In this document: positions 22,491 to 35,078 of the stretch, in pieces
Layout: each line of letters opens with the position of its first letter
Position numbering within the stretch: position 1 is the stretch's first letter
Assembly (NCBI GenBank): GCA_020746995.1
Contig: JAGPXD010000003.1
Location: 3,844,001-3,908,000, forward strand
Length of the DNA stretch: 64,000 nt
Reading direction: 5' to 3'
DNA from: Plectosphaerella cucumerina
Taxonomy: Eukaryota > Ascomycota > Sordariomycetes > Glomerellales > Plectosphaerellaceae
Made by a program: the position numbers and the translations under genes
Notes under the pieces: model-generated
What the model saw: only the letters and a program-made list of their open reading frames with translations
Database searches by the model: none
What the model was told of the DNA's origin: nothing

Positions 22491-23430
22491 ATGGCTGACG
22501 GATCGCGCCTCCACCGCCGCCATGCCGCTCTCGCGGCGTCAGCCTCCAACGACACCAACGGCGATGTCTCGTCGCGCCGCGGCGACCTCGCCATGGCCAT
22601 CCCCCACCACCGCTCCATGTACCTCACGGGCTTCATCATGCGCGTCATCTCCGTCACCATCTCGGCCACCATTATCGGCGTCATCGCCTCAAGCGACGGA
22701 TTCTTCCACTGGGAAGACCGTCTTACGGCATACTGGGCCTACGGCGCCCCCACCGCCAGCATGGCCCTCCTTTGGTGCCTCATCGACATTACCGTCCTTC
22801 TCATCAAGGACCGCGGCCTCGCCTGGCGCCAGTCGGACCGGCGGCAGAAGCGGCGACGTCGATCGCCAGGCTCTGCGTTCTGCTGGGGCCGGCCCGGCGC
22901 CCACGTGTGCGTCCACCTCGCCATATGGCTTGTCAGCCTCGTCCTGGGCGCCATGCTTTGGATGAACTGGTTCATGGCCCTGGAGGATGACCATTACGGC
23001 GCGTGGGAAACCATCAACCTAGGGAATGGAACCTATCTTTCCGGCGATCATATAGAGACGAACGATGCCGAGAGGCTGTGGATAGTCCCGGCTCTACAGA
23101 TCCCCCTCACGTGAGTTTTACCTCCCTCCCGAGGCACGACGTCTCTGGCTCCAGGCTAACCATGTGGCATCCAGATTCATCCACTTTGTTCTCTTCGTCC
23201 TGGCATGCATAGCCACTGACGACAGGATCCGGGGGTACTCGGACATCGTCTTCGTGCCCAAGGACAACGGCACCGGCGACATCGTCACTGCCCTGCCCTC
23301 GGCCTTGTGGAGCCTTTTCACCCCGCTGCGGCTGCCGAGCGCCGTCTCCGTCAACCAGTACGTGCGTTTCGTGCCGGTCGAGGACGGCACAGTGAGGGTT
23401 GCGAGGGACTCGGGTCAGCGCGAGCCGTGA
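22491..23430 (+). CDS. Four-helix integral membrane protein of unknown function
   Basis: Two exons (22491-23110, 23175-23430; donor GTGAGT, branch GCTAAC) give 291 residues. The intron splits the fourth helix (LQIPLT to FIHFVLF), which confirms the junction. Hydrophobic segments lie at about 43-67, 80-105, 138-161 and 198-222, a MARVEL-like four-helix spacing, though the sequence does not prove that family. A basic loop RQKRRRR follows helix 2, suggesting it faces the cytosol. Between helices 3 and 4 is a loop with an NGTY glycosylation sequon. Function unknown. Confidence 0.8.
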
Positions 23431-24107
23431 GTGCCCACGTTTGGGTGGCAGCTGAGACTTGTAATACACGGGAGGCGGAGAGCATGGAGCTGGAGTTTTT
23501 GGCGCATCTGCAAGGCGGGAGACATATATGGAGCATTTCCTTATTGACTTTTTGGATTTGACTTGCAGACTTCATGATTCTGGACTCTGGTTTGTAAATT
23601 TTCGTACTTGCTTGTTGTGTGACTGCCTCGGACCGCATTGTTTGCCTCCACCTCCCACTTGCCCGATTTCCCACCTTGTGTTCAACCGAGGGGCATCTGC
23701 ACTGTTGTTGATTCTAAGCAGCCGTAAATTTGGTTCTTTCCCGCACCAAATTCGCACCTTCTTTCCCTGTCTTGTTGTAATGGGACTTGGTGCCTGCCCC
23801 CCTTTCAAGTTGGCATCCACCTGTGCACCCAAGACGCCCAACATCATCCGCAACCTCTGACCACTTTTTCTTTCTGAGAAGCCAGGCCTCTCCCAAATTT
23901 GTACTCTTTGATTCCGCTCCAGTTTCTGGTCACATTGTACCTACACAATTCTGGCGAAACCAACGGAATTTATCCCCTTCTTCTTCCCAGGCACATCGAC
24001 AATTTACGCGACCCTCTTCTTCTCCATCTCAAAACTCGGTATTCCTACATCATCACTGCCGTTTGCGGGTTTTGGTCAATCCCCCCGGCGGCCTTGCCCA
24101 TATCATC
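23431..24107. promoter_or_regulatory. Upstream region of the SLIP-GC-like GTPase gene
   Basis: The region is pyrimidine-rich toward the start codon. An in-frame extension upstream of the ATG begins with a non-ATG codon and looks like leader. No separate gene is seen. Confidence 0.4.
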
Positions 24108-27100
24108 ATGACTGGCAGGTCACGGTCGGCCAAGGGCACGCCGGCCCAAGCACCACCCCCGGTGATTGCCGACCTCGGCAAGCGTGTCCGGCTCATGGAA
24201 GATACACAGTCCTTTGGCATGCAGCTTACAACCACCATCATGAAATGTCTTGAGCAGTCGCAGAAGTCAGCTAAAGACGTCGAGAGCTGGAAGCAAGACG
24301 CAAGTACGTTGTGTCCTCTGTCACCCTTCTCAGCAAATACTAAACAATGAACAGACAAACTCTTCAGCAGGTCTAGCGATCAGTCCCTGCTCGTCGGCGT
24401 CTGTGGTGAGACTGGACGCGGAAAAAGCAGCTTGATCAATGCCCTCTTGGACATGGAGATTGCGCCGACCAACGAGTCAGAGGCCTGTACCGCTGCTGTC
24501 TGCGTCTTCGGATGGAATCCGGAGGAAAACCCCGAGAGGGCTTTCCAAGCCCTCGTCACATACAAGTCCATCGAGAGCATAAGAAAGGACCTCAACTCAT
24601 TCATCGAGGAGGCCCGTGATCTTGCTGAGATGGGTGCGGAGGACAAATCTGCCGAAACCCGGAAGCGGAAGGAAGCTCTCCAGAAGAGACTGAAGATCAT
24701 CGTTGCTTGGTCTGGAGTCACCGACGATGCCATCATGGCTGCCAACACAGCCCAAGACATCATCAGAAAGTCCAAGCACAAGGTATTCACGGCGGGAGGG
24801 GCGTCTCTGGAGGCGACATATCAAGAAGAGATTGCCGCTCCGAATGTGAGGGACTTCCGCAAGATTCTTGCACCGTTCATCGACAGCAACAGGCAGAGAA
24901 AGCCAGAGTGGGCACTGGTCGACATTGTCGAGATCCGCGCCAAAGCTGAAGTACTCCGACACGGCGTCAAGCTTGTCGATTTGCCCGGCGTCATGGATGG
25001 ACTCGAGGCTCGCTCTACGGTTGCCGCCAGTTACATGTGGCGCCTCGACAAAAGAATTGTCGTTGTCCCTACCTCCAGAGCTACGGACAGCAGCACAGCA
25101 CAGGATCTCATGCTTCCCAGCGCGGACATTATGGACATGAAATTGGACAGACAGTTCAACCGCGACTCGCTCGCCGTCGCTGTCAACAGCATTGACAACA
25201 TAGGCATTGCGAATGCCGAAGAGGAGTTCGGAGATTTGGACCGGTCCATTGGCGGCCTTGCCGGAGAGATCGAGTCTCAGACTCAGATTGTCTCCGAACT
25301 GAAGGATCAGATCAAAGAAGTTGAAGAGGATGTTGCCGATTTTCAGTCATCCGGAGCCTCGGGCGATGAGGACAGAGAATACTTGCTGTCTTCTGCGCCT
25401 CAGCTGACCTGGTCCTCCAACGCCAACAATCTCAACTCGGGAGGTCTCGAAGCCCTGGAGAAGAAACTGGCGGGCCTCAAACAACAATGGCAGACTGCTC
25501 TACATCTGTGCAACCAGAAGACGGACACACTACGACAAAAGTGCATAGCAGCTCGCAACCAGCGCATTGCTGCGAACTTTGCCGAAACCTTCACTGAGTC
25601 AGATCACGACTCCACGGGCAGTCCTCGGTCCCGACTGACCAACATATTTCCTAACAGTGCTCATGCATACCGTGCTATCAAGTCAGGTGTGCCCTCTTCA
25701 GGTTTCTCAGACCTCGAGTCGACTGGCATTGACGCCTTGAGACGATGGATCGGGGAGGTGTCTCTTCCTTTTCGAGAAGAAGAGTCAAAGAGCCACCTTC
25801 AGAGGCTCAACATGCTCTTCGATGCCGCCAGCGGCTGGATTAGACACAGTCAGGACGATAACGACGAGCTGTACCGCCTCTCTGGTAGCGTCGGAAAGAA
25901 TACTCTGGACGCCCTCATTCTGCACCATCGTGAAATGGAAAAGGTTAGTCACAGTCAAGGAAGTCAATCATGACAGTGACAGATACCCTTTAACACTCCT
26001 ACACAGTCCATCCTTCACGCGATCAGCGAGTCAAGCGCCCAGATGGCATGTCTCAAACCACTTCGAGATTCTCAAATCAGCCACAAGCAGAGGACTTTCA
26101 ACGCGAGTGACGAGGACCTCGAAGAGTGGAACGCTTCTCTCATCAAAGCCGTCGCCAAATGGACAATCGTCCCAGGAGCTGGCGCGGCCAAGACGAGGAA
26201 CATACACTGGTCGACATTCCGGAAGTGTCTCAGAAACTGCGGTGGAGAATGGACTTCGAATGTGAAAGGTGGTGCCACACACAGCTGGATCGACGGCATG
26301 TGAGTTTTAGCACATGGGAAGGCTCTTGGGAGTGGTTTCTGACACGTCTGAACAGCTACGAGGCTTTTTGGAGCCCATGCATGGAGCACTGGACTCAAAT
26401 GCACCAAGATTTGTCCAAGCTGGAGTTACGGCTGATCTCGACAGTCCGAAAGCGATTCGACGAGTTTGCCAAGGCCGCGCGCGACGAGAAGAAGCTCTCG
26501 CAAAAGTTTAAAGTCATTCTGACTCGAGACATGTACCTTCTGAGTCACGAGCTCGAAGCCTTCATCATTCTCATACAAGAGAAGTTCAAGCAATTTCGAC
26601 AGACAATTCGCGAGTACCGACGTCAGACCAGGGAGACCTTTACACAGAGTATGGAGTCAGCCTTTTTTGCCGCTCTGCAAGAGAAGGGTAGGTACACCTG
26701 CTGCTTTGTGACAAACCGAGCGATCACAGAGTTTACCCCATTCCTTGTCTGCTAACATGTTCAAATAGGCAGAGGATCATTCAAGAGGCAGCGCGACATC
26801 ATCAATGACCGTGTCAAAATCATCAAACCCGTCCTCTTCAAGGACTGCCGCAACACTTTGGAAGCGAACCTGGACAGGGACAGACATACACTCGCCACAA
26901 ACCTGAAGAGGACTTGGAACACCGAGTCGAAGGCTGAATCGAGTCGCAAGATGCACGAAATCGTCCGATCCGTCTGTCCCAACCTTCCCTCAAGCACTTC
27001 TGATGGATCAAACCTCGAGAACACTGCAATCACGGACCCCGAAACAGTCAGCGTCATTCAAAAGGCCATCAAGAAGTGGAGTGCGACATGGGCAGAGGTC

Positions 27101-27358
27101 GAACCTCAGCTGCCTTCCGCAGAGATTGGTCAGACGTTCGACGATGTCGAAAGCCAGCAGAAGGAGAGGGAGAAAACCGACGCTTCGGACACGTACAACA
27201 AGGGAAAGAAGCGGATGGCAAAGAGCATGAGCCATGAGCACCACGCCGGACCAAAGCCAGTCAAGCGCTACAAGTCTCTCGTCGAGCCCAGCACGAAGGA
27301 GACAGGTGGCATGGACGGCATCCGCAAGAGTTCAGAAGATGACGAATTCTTCTTCTGA
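24108..27358 (+). CDS. Large P-loop GTPase resembling nuclear GTPase SLIP-GC
   Basis: Five exons (24108-24303, 24355-25943, 26007-26299, 26356-26687, 26769-27358) give 999 residues. The G1 motif GETGRGKS (83-90, Lys89) begins a dynamin-superfamily-like GTPase domain and the G3 motif DLPG starts at 274. The roughly 180 residues between them are mostly charged helices, an unusually long insert. The expected G4 (N/T-K-x-D) is replaced by VNSIDNIG. Coiled-coil stretches follow (about 380-480 and 800-900), and the C terminus is basic then acidic (KGKKRMAKSM; SSEDDEFFF), compatible with nuclear location. Human SLIP-GC is a germinal-centre nuclear GTPase; fungal relatives are uncharacterised. The intron at 26300 restores frame (DGI-YEAFW). 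Confidence 0.85.
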
Positions 27359-30313
27359 AGCAGAAGCAATCCAGGAGTCACGCTTCACAGGCTGCCCATT
27401 AGCTTTGAACAAGGAGCTTTGTGGTCTTGGGATACGTTCCACGTCCGGCGATGATATCTCAGGGGCATGAGACGAGGGTTCAGAGGCCTGAGAAGCAGGA
27501 GAGAGGGCCATGAGACAGGAATGTGGCCTATTCTTTTTTCGAGGGGTCGGCTTGCGTTCCTAATGCCTGGATTAGAATGCTTCCGCTGGATGGAGAGTCA
27601 ACGAGTCGCTTTGAGCTGGCAGAGAGGTTTCGATTCTCAGAGAGTCGGAGGAGCATCATGAGCAAGAAGCTGTACAGGGAGCGCTCAAAGGTTCGAGCAG
27701 CTTTTAAATCAAGGTTCATGGCCAAAACCTCCGTCGCATCCGAGTCCGCTGAAAGTCAAGGTTGATGTGGCGTTGGAGACCTCTAATTTGAGAGGATGGC
27801 TTGACGTCCGTGGTGATCTGCCTCACCACAAATGTGGCTGCAGTGAACATGCCTTCTTGCGGCTCCTCTCCAAATTGACCGTGTCGAGGAACACGTAAGT
27901 ATGATCGCCAGGATTGGCCCCAGCCACTTGGGGCGGTGGTTTCTGACGATTGCAAGCGATCTTGCACTGCGGCCACCCGCTTCAAATGCCGCTGTGTCGG
28001 GTGTGTGGCGGCAATGCCGGCACTGTCACTTTCAATTTCTGTTGGAAAGACGGCTTGCTGGGCTGGAAATCCTCTTGAAGGCGTACGTCCACCCGCCCAT
28101 AAAGTCCCTGCCTGGAGAATGACATTCACACTTTTTCTCTGTGTGTTTCACCCTCCAACTCTGTCCACGACAGCGCCCGTGAGCTACGACTGGCCTGGAT
28201 TCTCGTGTATGTATCAAGACATTACGAGCTCTCCATCACGCCTGCGAGTCGAGGGGCTTGAATACCCAGAGACAGCAGGGAGAGGCTAGCCATGAGCATT
28301 TGAAATCCGGTCACAAGGTGCATCCTCTGGACATCGCAAGAGAGCACACCCACGGGTTTCGAGCCATTACCCTGATCCAACGGGATACCCACCGCGAATT
28401 TTTTAAGTGGTGTGTCGTCTGGTCGTCTGCCGTTTGTCAGGATTCGGCAGCAGATGAAGCAACCTCAGAAGACTCTCGAATTTCAAAAGCTCGGCCGCTG
28501 AACTAAACACCACAAAACATCCTCACGAGTGTGGCAACGGCTGCCAAGCAGGCTGCATACATCGCCGACTTGTCGCAAGGACACCATACAGGTGTAGTAC
28601 CAGACCGCGGTCGCTTCTAGATGGCGACATCGAGTCTTGGCCACCGTGCGAGCTGATTTTCAGCGGTAGGGTGAAGAGCTCGATGTCTTCGCGCAGGAGA
28701 AAGACGCCGTAGCCAGTCCAGAGAGTCAGAGACTATGATCTGAGAACACATCATGATCTCTGGATCCCGAGTTGTCATCTGGTCCGCATGTTGACGGAAT
28801 CAAAACATGGTCGGTATAAATCCAGAGGACCGATCGTTACATGATAAAATAAGCAGACTTGATGAATCAAAGGACTATGTGGAAGTAATTCTTTGCTATG
28901 TTGCAGATTGTGTGGTGTAGTATGAAAGGAGAAGGCGAATGCCCATCATGAAATGTTCGCCAGTGTGCCGAGAAAGCTGCCGAGTCACATGAAATGAAAG
29001 ACCCGGGCAGGAGGGAGAGCTTGGAAGCGGAAAAGGGGCCGATGGAATCATGAGGGTAGGCTGTGATCGGTGAAACGGTCCAAACGCAAGCTCCGAGGAA
29101 TCCCCTCAAGTGCTTCCCATCACGAACCTCTCGATGTTTGGTGCCGAGAGTAAGGAGGTCGAACCCACCGGCCGCTTAGCCTGTAGAGCTGCTGACATAG
29201 GAGAACGAGATGATGCTGTGCTGAAGGCTTCCTCGCGAGATACTTCCCGAGAATATGGACATCTGGTTGATCTCAACGCTCATCGATGGCGCGTCACTGC
29301 CGGGAAGAGTCGCCGAAGCGATAAGGTGTCAACGTGCTCCCGAAGCTGTGGAAAGCACCGGTATGATCAATGGAAGACAATGTGCGACTAGTCGACGTTG
29401 AACTCCTCTATGATGGGCCTATCTGATGTGAAATCCTGCCTCTAGTAAGGTCTGCATTGCTTGAAACGTGACAATGGAAACGGCGGCCGACTCGGGCACT
29501 AGGTAGGGCGTTTACGTGTCGAAAAAACCGTTGGGGATACACGGACAGAGGTTGAGCAGAAGAAAACATGAAACAAAATTTACTCTCGACATGGGAACTT
29601 CAAGTTGAGGAACAAGGAAGCCGGCTTCCCCTGGGTCGCACACCCACCGGGGATACATGTACTTCCTCACAGGTCAGTCTAACGGTTAGAAACGACGAGC
29701 GCTTGCTGGAAGATGCAACTGATGAGTCATGCCTGGAGCCTTCTTATCTACCTTAGGTAGGCATCCGAAGAACTTCATTGAGTCAGGTGGTCATGTGGCT
29801 ACGTGGCGAAACGCGGTGAAAACTCCAACTGCACCGAGATACATCAGCGTTACTATGGCATCCATAGCTCACCTAAACCAGGGAATACGGAGTTGGTCAA
29901 CATCTTGGATATTGTGAAGAACCCCCCATTGTCAGGGAAATGGCGCCCTTACATCTTCAATCGAAGTTTGGACCCTCTGAGCCCGCTCCCCTGTTGGTGC
30001 ATCGACTTCGCCGGTGACTTTGTCGTGGCAGCTTCCCACGCCACCGGAGGCACCCATTGCTGACCGTGCGGTCCGCTGAACTTTAGGGTTGTGATGTTTC
30101 GGACGACCTGCGACTCCCGTCCCAGGTGAGAAGGAGCACGACAGCCCGCCACCGCCCACAGGCCAGCCTTTCAGCCCACTGTACAGCGTGTGTTCTGGGA
30201 GAGTGGCCATGGGCGGAATTATTGCTTTGGCCGCCGCCAGTGGCACGGTAATTGGATGATAGTGGTGAGTACGCAGAAACATTTTTACTCTTATTTCCTG
30301 TTTCGTCGCCTTC
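27359..30313. other. Three-kilobase region without recognisable genes
   Basis: Open frames are short, overlap on both strands and show neither C-ending codon bias nor conserved motifs. I found no tRNA, terminal repeat or transposase. It may hold diverged repeats or long regulatory DNA; nothing supports a choice. Confidence 0.45.
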
Positions 30314-30319
30314 TATAAA
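30314..30319 (+). promoter_or_regulatory. TATA box
   Basis: TATAAA lies 117 bp before the start codon of the next gene, a plausible core promoter element. Confidence 0.45.
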
Positions 30320-30430
30320 GAGAACGGCTGGACCCCTATTTACCATGTAAATTTCTCCTTCTTAACCACAGCCTGCCCTCACCCTCACCAGCCCTTCCCA
30401 TTCATTTGATATCACCACTTTGACTCCAAC

Positions 30431-31522
30431 ATGAGCAGACCGAGAAGGACTCGGACTGCCGCCCAACAACCATACCAATCGGCAGCGAGGCAAGAAATCG
30501 AGTTTTCGGCCTGCGAAGACCCGTCGGAAAAGCGTCAATTGACTCTCCTCCATCGCAAGCGCCAGTCGGCTTTGCGAACTCCTCCCCCCGAGGTGAACAG
30601 TGACAGCGACTCGGACAACGACCTGGATATCGACTTCGGAGACCACGATACACTCGTGGCTAGTATACCTGGCGATATCTCCAACCTGTGCGAGACGATG
30701 AAGATCGAAGAGCCAGCTGATTTGGCCGACGACTGCAGCGAGTCCAGTGACGTCTCCGTCTTTGACGCCTGGGCGCCCCGGACCATGAACCCACAAGACT
30801 ACGACGGTCTATGCCTTCCCCTCGCCAACCAGGAACCCGTCCCTGACAGTGCCGAGGACCAAATTGGAGAGATATACAGGTGCGAACTGTCCCCGTCTAT
30901 GGCCTCGGGGCTCCGATGGCTTTCCGATCACTTGTTCAGGCTCGGGATGCGACACTGGACAGACAACGGGGAGCTCTGCGTCGAGATGAACGGCCCCTAC
31001 CACATCCGCGAGACGGCCAAGAGCTTCATCAAGGAGGTGCGCACCGGACTGCCCTGGTCGGAGGTCAAGCGGCAGGACGCCAGGGCTCACGTGTTCTTTC
31101 ACGATATGTTGTGAGTACTCCCCGATCCCCTGTTTTCTGAGACGTCATGCTGATGTGTCCTCTCTAGCTGCACGATATGCGTACCAGCCGAGGACTTCCT
31201 CGAGAGCGCAAGGGGTGTCCTCAGCCGTAAGCACCGGGCCTGCATCGTGCGCAACCACCTGACCAGCCAGAACGGTGGGCTTGCTCTGGCAATCCGCAAG
31301 GTGACGAGCACATCGATCTCGATAGAGGGAAACCTACTGCGCTTCGCGGGGCTTGTTGAGAAGGATGTACTTGAGACGCAGCACCTTTTGAAGAGTCTGC
31401 TCGACGGGGAGGACCGCCGCAGAGTGTTCGACAACGTCCTGAAACAGGCCAAGCAGGAATGCGAGGCGCAGGGTGAAGTGGTTGACTTGAACATCCTCCA
31501 GAATCTGAAGTTTCAGAAGTGA
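30431..31522 (+). CDS. Hypothetical protein
   Basis: Two exons (30431-31110, 31168-31522; donor GTGAGT) give 344 residues. The N-terminal 110 residues are acidic and Ser-rich (NSDSDSDNDLDIDF), likely disordered. The C-terminal two thirds looks folded, with LRWLSDHLFRLGMRHW and PYHIRETAKSFIKEVR, and a CTIC motif falls just past the splice junction. The end is helical and charged (KQAKQECEAQGEVVDL). I do not recognise the family. The 3-kb gene-free stretch upstream and lack of a close neighbour give no functional hint. Confidence 0.75.
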
Positions 31523-32651
31523 GGGACTGCGAAAGATGCTGAATGCACTGTGGAACCGCCAAGGTGAGCTGGCGAGTGGCCACGGAAGGACATGATGGAT
31601 GTCGAAGTGGCTGGCGATGTGAGGTGTGGCTAAGTATAGCCATGAAGGGTCCTCCCTGGAGGCGCTGAGGGAATAGTTGTACACTGTCATAATTCACATT
31701 GCATCATCGGACAGCAGCGATGTCCATCCTTCCAAAAGTTTCGATCGAAGGTGATTGATTGCATGTAGTCGTTGTCTGGCCACCTGTCAGCTGTTGAGCT
31801 AGTTGACATCGACGGTGGGAGGGGTTGATGTAAGAAACGGGCGGCATCGTCGGAACATGTGAGCCTGAGGTTGTCCCGGTTGACCATTCGGGGAAGCTCC
31901 TCGTCCGCGGTAGATGCCGAGGTTGCCTTTCTCAACGGCCCATCGATGTCTGCGGATGCAGCGGCGAGATCATACGCTCACCGAACAACACCCCGTGAAA
32001 GCCGGTTGTTTGATTCGATTGATCGATGACATCGTGCGATCCATCGTCCCATCCCGAAGACTCCGGGGAGGCAAGAAAACAGGAACTACTTGAACTCCCA
32101 AATCGCGACTCGTAACGCCATCCCCAACAAGTGAGGTCGGGCCCGAACGCGCAACACCACGTGACCGTTGTGACGTCGTTGGCGGGGGCTTCTGCGTCCG
32201 GGGTGCATGCGCGTGATTGCCCTACGATGATTGGGCGCGGACCCCCCGGTAGTTGGGGCGCCAGACGTCAGGGACCTGCCACCTAGCGCGAAAGCAGGCA
32301 GGGACCTCTGTCCGAGGTGAGGCGTGGCGGCTCTTGCCTTTCTGGAATGGAAGGCCCGACGCACTCGGATCTCTCGCATCTTCCCCATCGACGTTCCCGC
32401 GACCCGACGACCCGAAGACCTCCTTTCTTACATTACGTTTCCCATCCGAACCGGCCGCGCCCTGATGCCGCCGTCTTAGATTTCTCTTTTCTCTTCTGTG
32501 CCCGCCTCCTCTTCGGCTTCTTCTCCTGATCTTCCTCCCCTCCTCTTCCATCGATACCTCTTCGACAGATAGCTCCGACAGATAACCACCCCGATCGAAT
32601 ACACACCACAACGCTGGCCGTTTCCGACGCAGTCGAGCTGCTTCCGACACC
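31523..32651. promoter_or_regulatory. Upstream region of ARE2
   Basis: The region contains CACGTGACCGT at 32158, matching a motif that recurs near 49.9 kb, and pyrimidine-rich leader sequence from about 32450. Minus-strand frames here are shadows. Confidence 0.4.
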
Positions 32652-34510
32652 ATGGCCTCTTCTACCTCGTCATCCGACGTCCATCTCAATGGCAACGGCC
32701 ACGGCAACGGCCATACCCACGACCACATACTGCGCCCGCGCCCGCGGAAGCCCGTACACTCCCAGCTGAGCACCGTCAGCAACGCATCGTCCCTCTCCGA
32801 CGCCAACAGCCACGCGCCGCCAGAGAGCGGGCTCACCAGGTCAGCAGCATCACCATCACCACCACAACCTCTCCAGCTTCCACCTGCTGACCCTCACTTC
32901 GCCAGCGGCCGCTCCACGCCAGTCCCCCAAGATGCGCCCCCCTCGGTCAAGTCGATATCGTCCGCTAAGAAGAACGTGCGCGCCGAGCAGCGCCGCCGCA
33001 TCTTCCCCACGATCGAGTACGCCAGCCGTGTCTCCCACTTTGACCCAAACTCCGACTACCGCGATTTCCATGGCTTCTTCAACCTCTTCTGGATCGGCCT
33101 CGCCATCATGGGCATCACCACCATGCTCCGCAACTTCAAGGACACGGGTCACCCCATGCGCGTCCAGATCTGGACTCTCTTCACTATAAAGGTCTGGCAC
33201 CTCGTCATCGCAGACTTCGCCATGGTCGCTTCCACAGCAACCTCCCTCTTCATCCACAAGCTGTCCCGCGCCAGCCCCGCCGACGGCTTCCTCACCTGGA
33301 AGCGCGGCGGCGTTGCCCTCCAGAGCCTCTACCAGCTCCTCTGGCTCTCCGTCTGGATCGCCGTCCCCTTTGTTCTCGACTGGGCATGGACCGCACAGGT
33401 CTTCTTCCTGCTCCACACAATGGTCATCCTCATGAAGATGCACAGCTGGGCCTTCTACAACGGCCACCTTTCCGAGACTGAGAAGCAGCTGCGCTCCCTT
33501 GACGATCCCACCCACCATTCCGCCAACCGCGACCCAGCCTACTTCTACCCGACCACCGAAAACGCCGGCCGCGCCTCCAAGCACGAACCTGTCACCCCTA
33601 CCCGCAAGCAGCAGCAGAAGCGCCCTGAAGACGACGACGCCAAGTCCGAGGACGAGATCGACAACCTCCGCGAAGACCTCGCCCTCGAGCTCACCTCCCC
33701 CATGGGCAACGTCGCCTACCCCCTCAACCTCACCGCCGCAAACTTCATCGACTACCTCGCATGCCCGACCCTCTGCTACGAGCTCGAATACCCCCGCACC
33801 GACGCCATCGACTGGCAGAACCTCATCTCCAAGATCGTCGCAATCTTCGGCTGCATCTCCCTCCTCACCGTCATCTCCGAAGAATTCATCCTCCCCATCC
33901 TCGTCGACTCCTCCGTCCGCCTCCACCCCCAGGCCGCCGGCGCCCCCGCCCCTTCGGCAGCAGACTCCCTCCTCATCCTCGCCGAGACAATCTCCTGGCT
34001 CCTCTTCCCCTTCATGCTCACCTTCCTCCTCGTCTTCCTCGTCATCTTCGAATACGTCCTCGGCGCCGCCGCCGAAATCACCCACTTCGCAGACCGTCAC
34101 TTCTACTCCGACTGGTGGAACAGCACCGACTGGATGGAGTTCTCCCGGGAGTGGAACGTGCCAGTCTACTCCTTCCTCCGCCGCCACGTCTACTCGGCCA
34201 GCAGACCGCACATTGGCCGCGCCAACGCGACGGTCATTACCTTCCTCATCTCTGCCGTCGGCCACGAGGTTGTCATGGCCTGTATCACCAAGAAGCTGCG
34301 CGGCTACGGCTTCATCTGCCAGATGCTTCAGCTTCCCATCGTCATGCTCCAGCGCACCCGCTGGGTCCGTGGCCGAAAGACTCTAAACAACGTCATGTTC
34401 TGGATCTCCATGATCCTCGGCTTGAGCTTGGTGAGTTCTTCCTCTGCTGCCTGATCCCACCGCACCCCCGCTGACCCATCCAGATCTGCTCTCTCTACGT
34501 ACTTGTGTGA
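32652..34510 (+). CDS. ARE2: Sterol O-acyltransferase (acyl-CoA:sterol acyltransferase, MBOAT family)
   Basis: Esterifies ergosterol with fatty acyl-CoA in the ER for storage in lipid droplets. Two exons (32652-34430, 34484-34510) give 601 residues; the last exon encodes only ICSLYVLV. Residues 1-115 are Ser/His/Pro-rich and disordered. The membrane region has about eight to nine hydrophobic segments. The ACAT/DGAT1 signature FYSDWWN is at 484-490 and the MBOAT catalytic histidine is His538 in ISAVGHEVVM. The loop at about 285-345 is highly charged. DGAT1-type diacylglycerol acyltransferases share the signature, but overall spacing and the long N terminus favour the ARE/SOAT branch. Strong C-ending codon bias creates a 469-codon antisense shadow. 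Confidence 0.93.
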
Positions 34511-35078
34511 CCGTCTTTTCCTTGTCCGTCGTCATCGGCGTTCGGTGTCCATAGACTGCCCCGCCGCCACGGGAGGCGGCGGCGCGCACCTCCCATCTCC
34601 TTGATATACCCCCGCCCCGACCTTGGGTCTGCATAGCCAATTGAGTATTGATGTTACAAACACTACCATCCGACACATGGTCACGCTCCTGGCCTCGTGA
34701 TGTTTTCTTAATCATGTTGATATTCTCTATCTGCTGCTCTGTTCCTCCGCCAACACGCTATGTCGCTCGCTCGTCGCAGACAAAGCAAACTGTTTCCAGA
34801 TCCATAGGGGCGCCCTCCCGCCGTTCATAAAGCCATGTTTCCCTTCCCAAACGCCGGTCCCTTTTGCAAGGGGTTGTACATGATACCTAGAAAGAAGAAG
34901 GATGCAGGATACGCCAGTGTTCAGCCTCGACACCCTGTCCCCAAGAAGATGTAAAAGCTAGTAGTCCTCCAAATATGTGCAGCAAAAATGTTCGTCAATC
35001 CGTGGCCGTATTATAGATTTTTGGTGTTTTTCTTTTTCTTTTGCGACAAGATGATGTCGTCAGGTGGTGGGTGTGGTG
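34511..35078. other. Convergent 3' flanks, no gene seen
   Basis: The region is AT-richer sequence between the ARE2 stop and the stop of the minus-strand Zn2Cys6 regulator. No gene is supported. Confidence 0.4.

Noticed and set aside
32856..34265. A 469-codon open frame antisense to ARE2
   Set aside because: Its composition (Gly/Glu/Val/Asp) is the antisense shadow of a C-ending-codon gene; the ARE2 signatures are on the plus strand.
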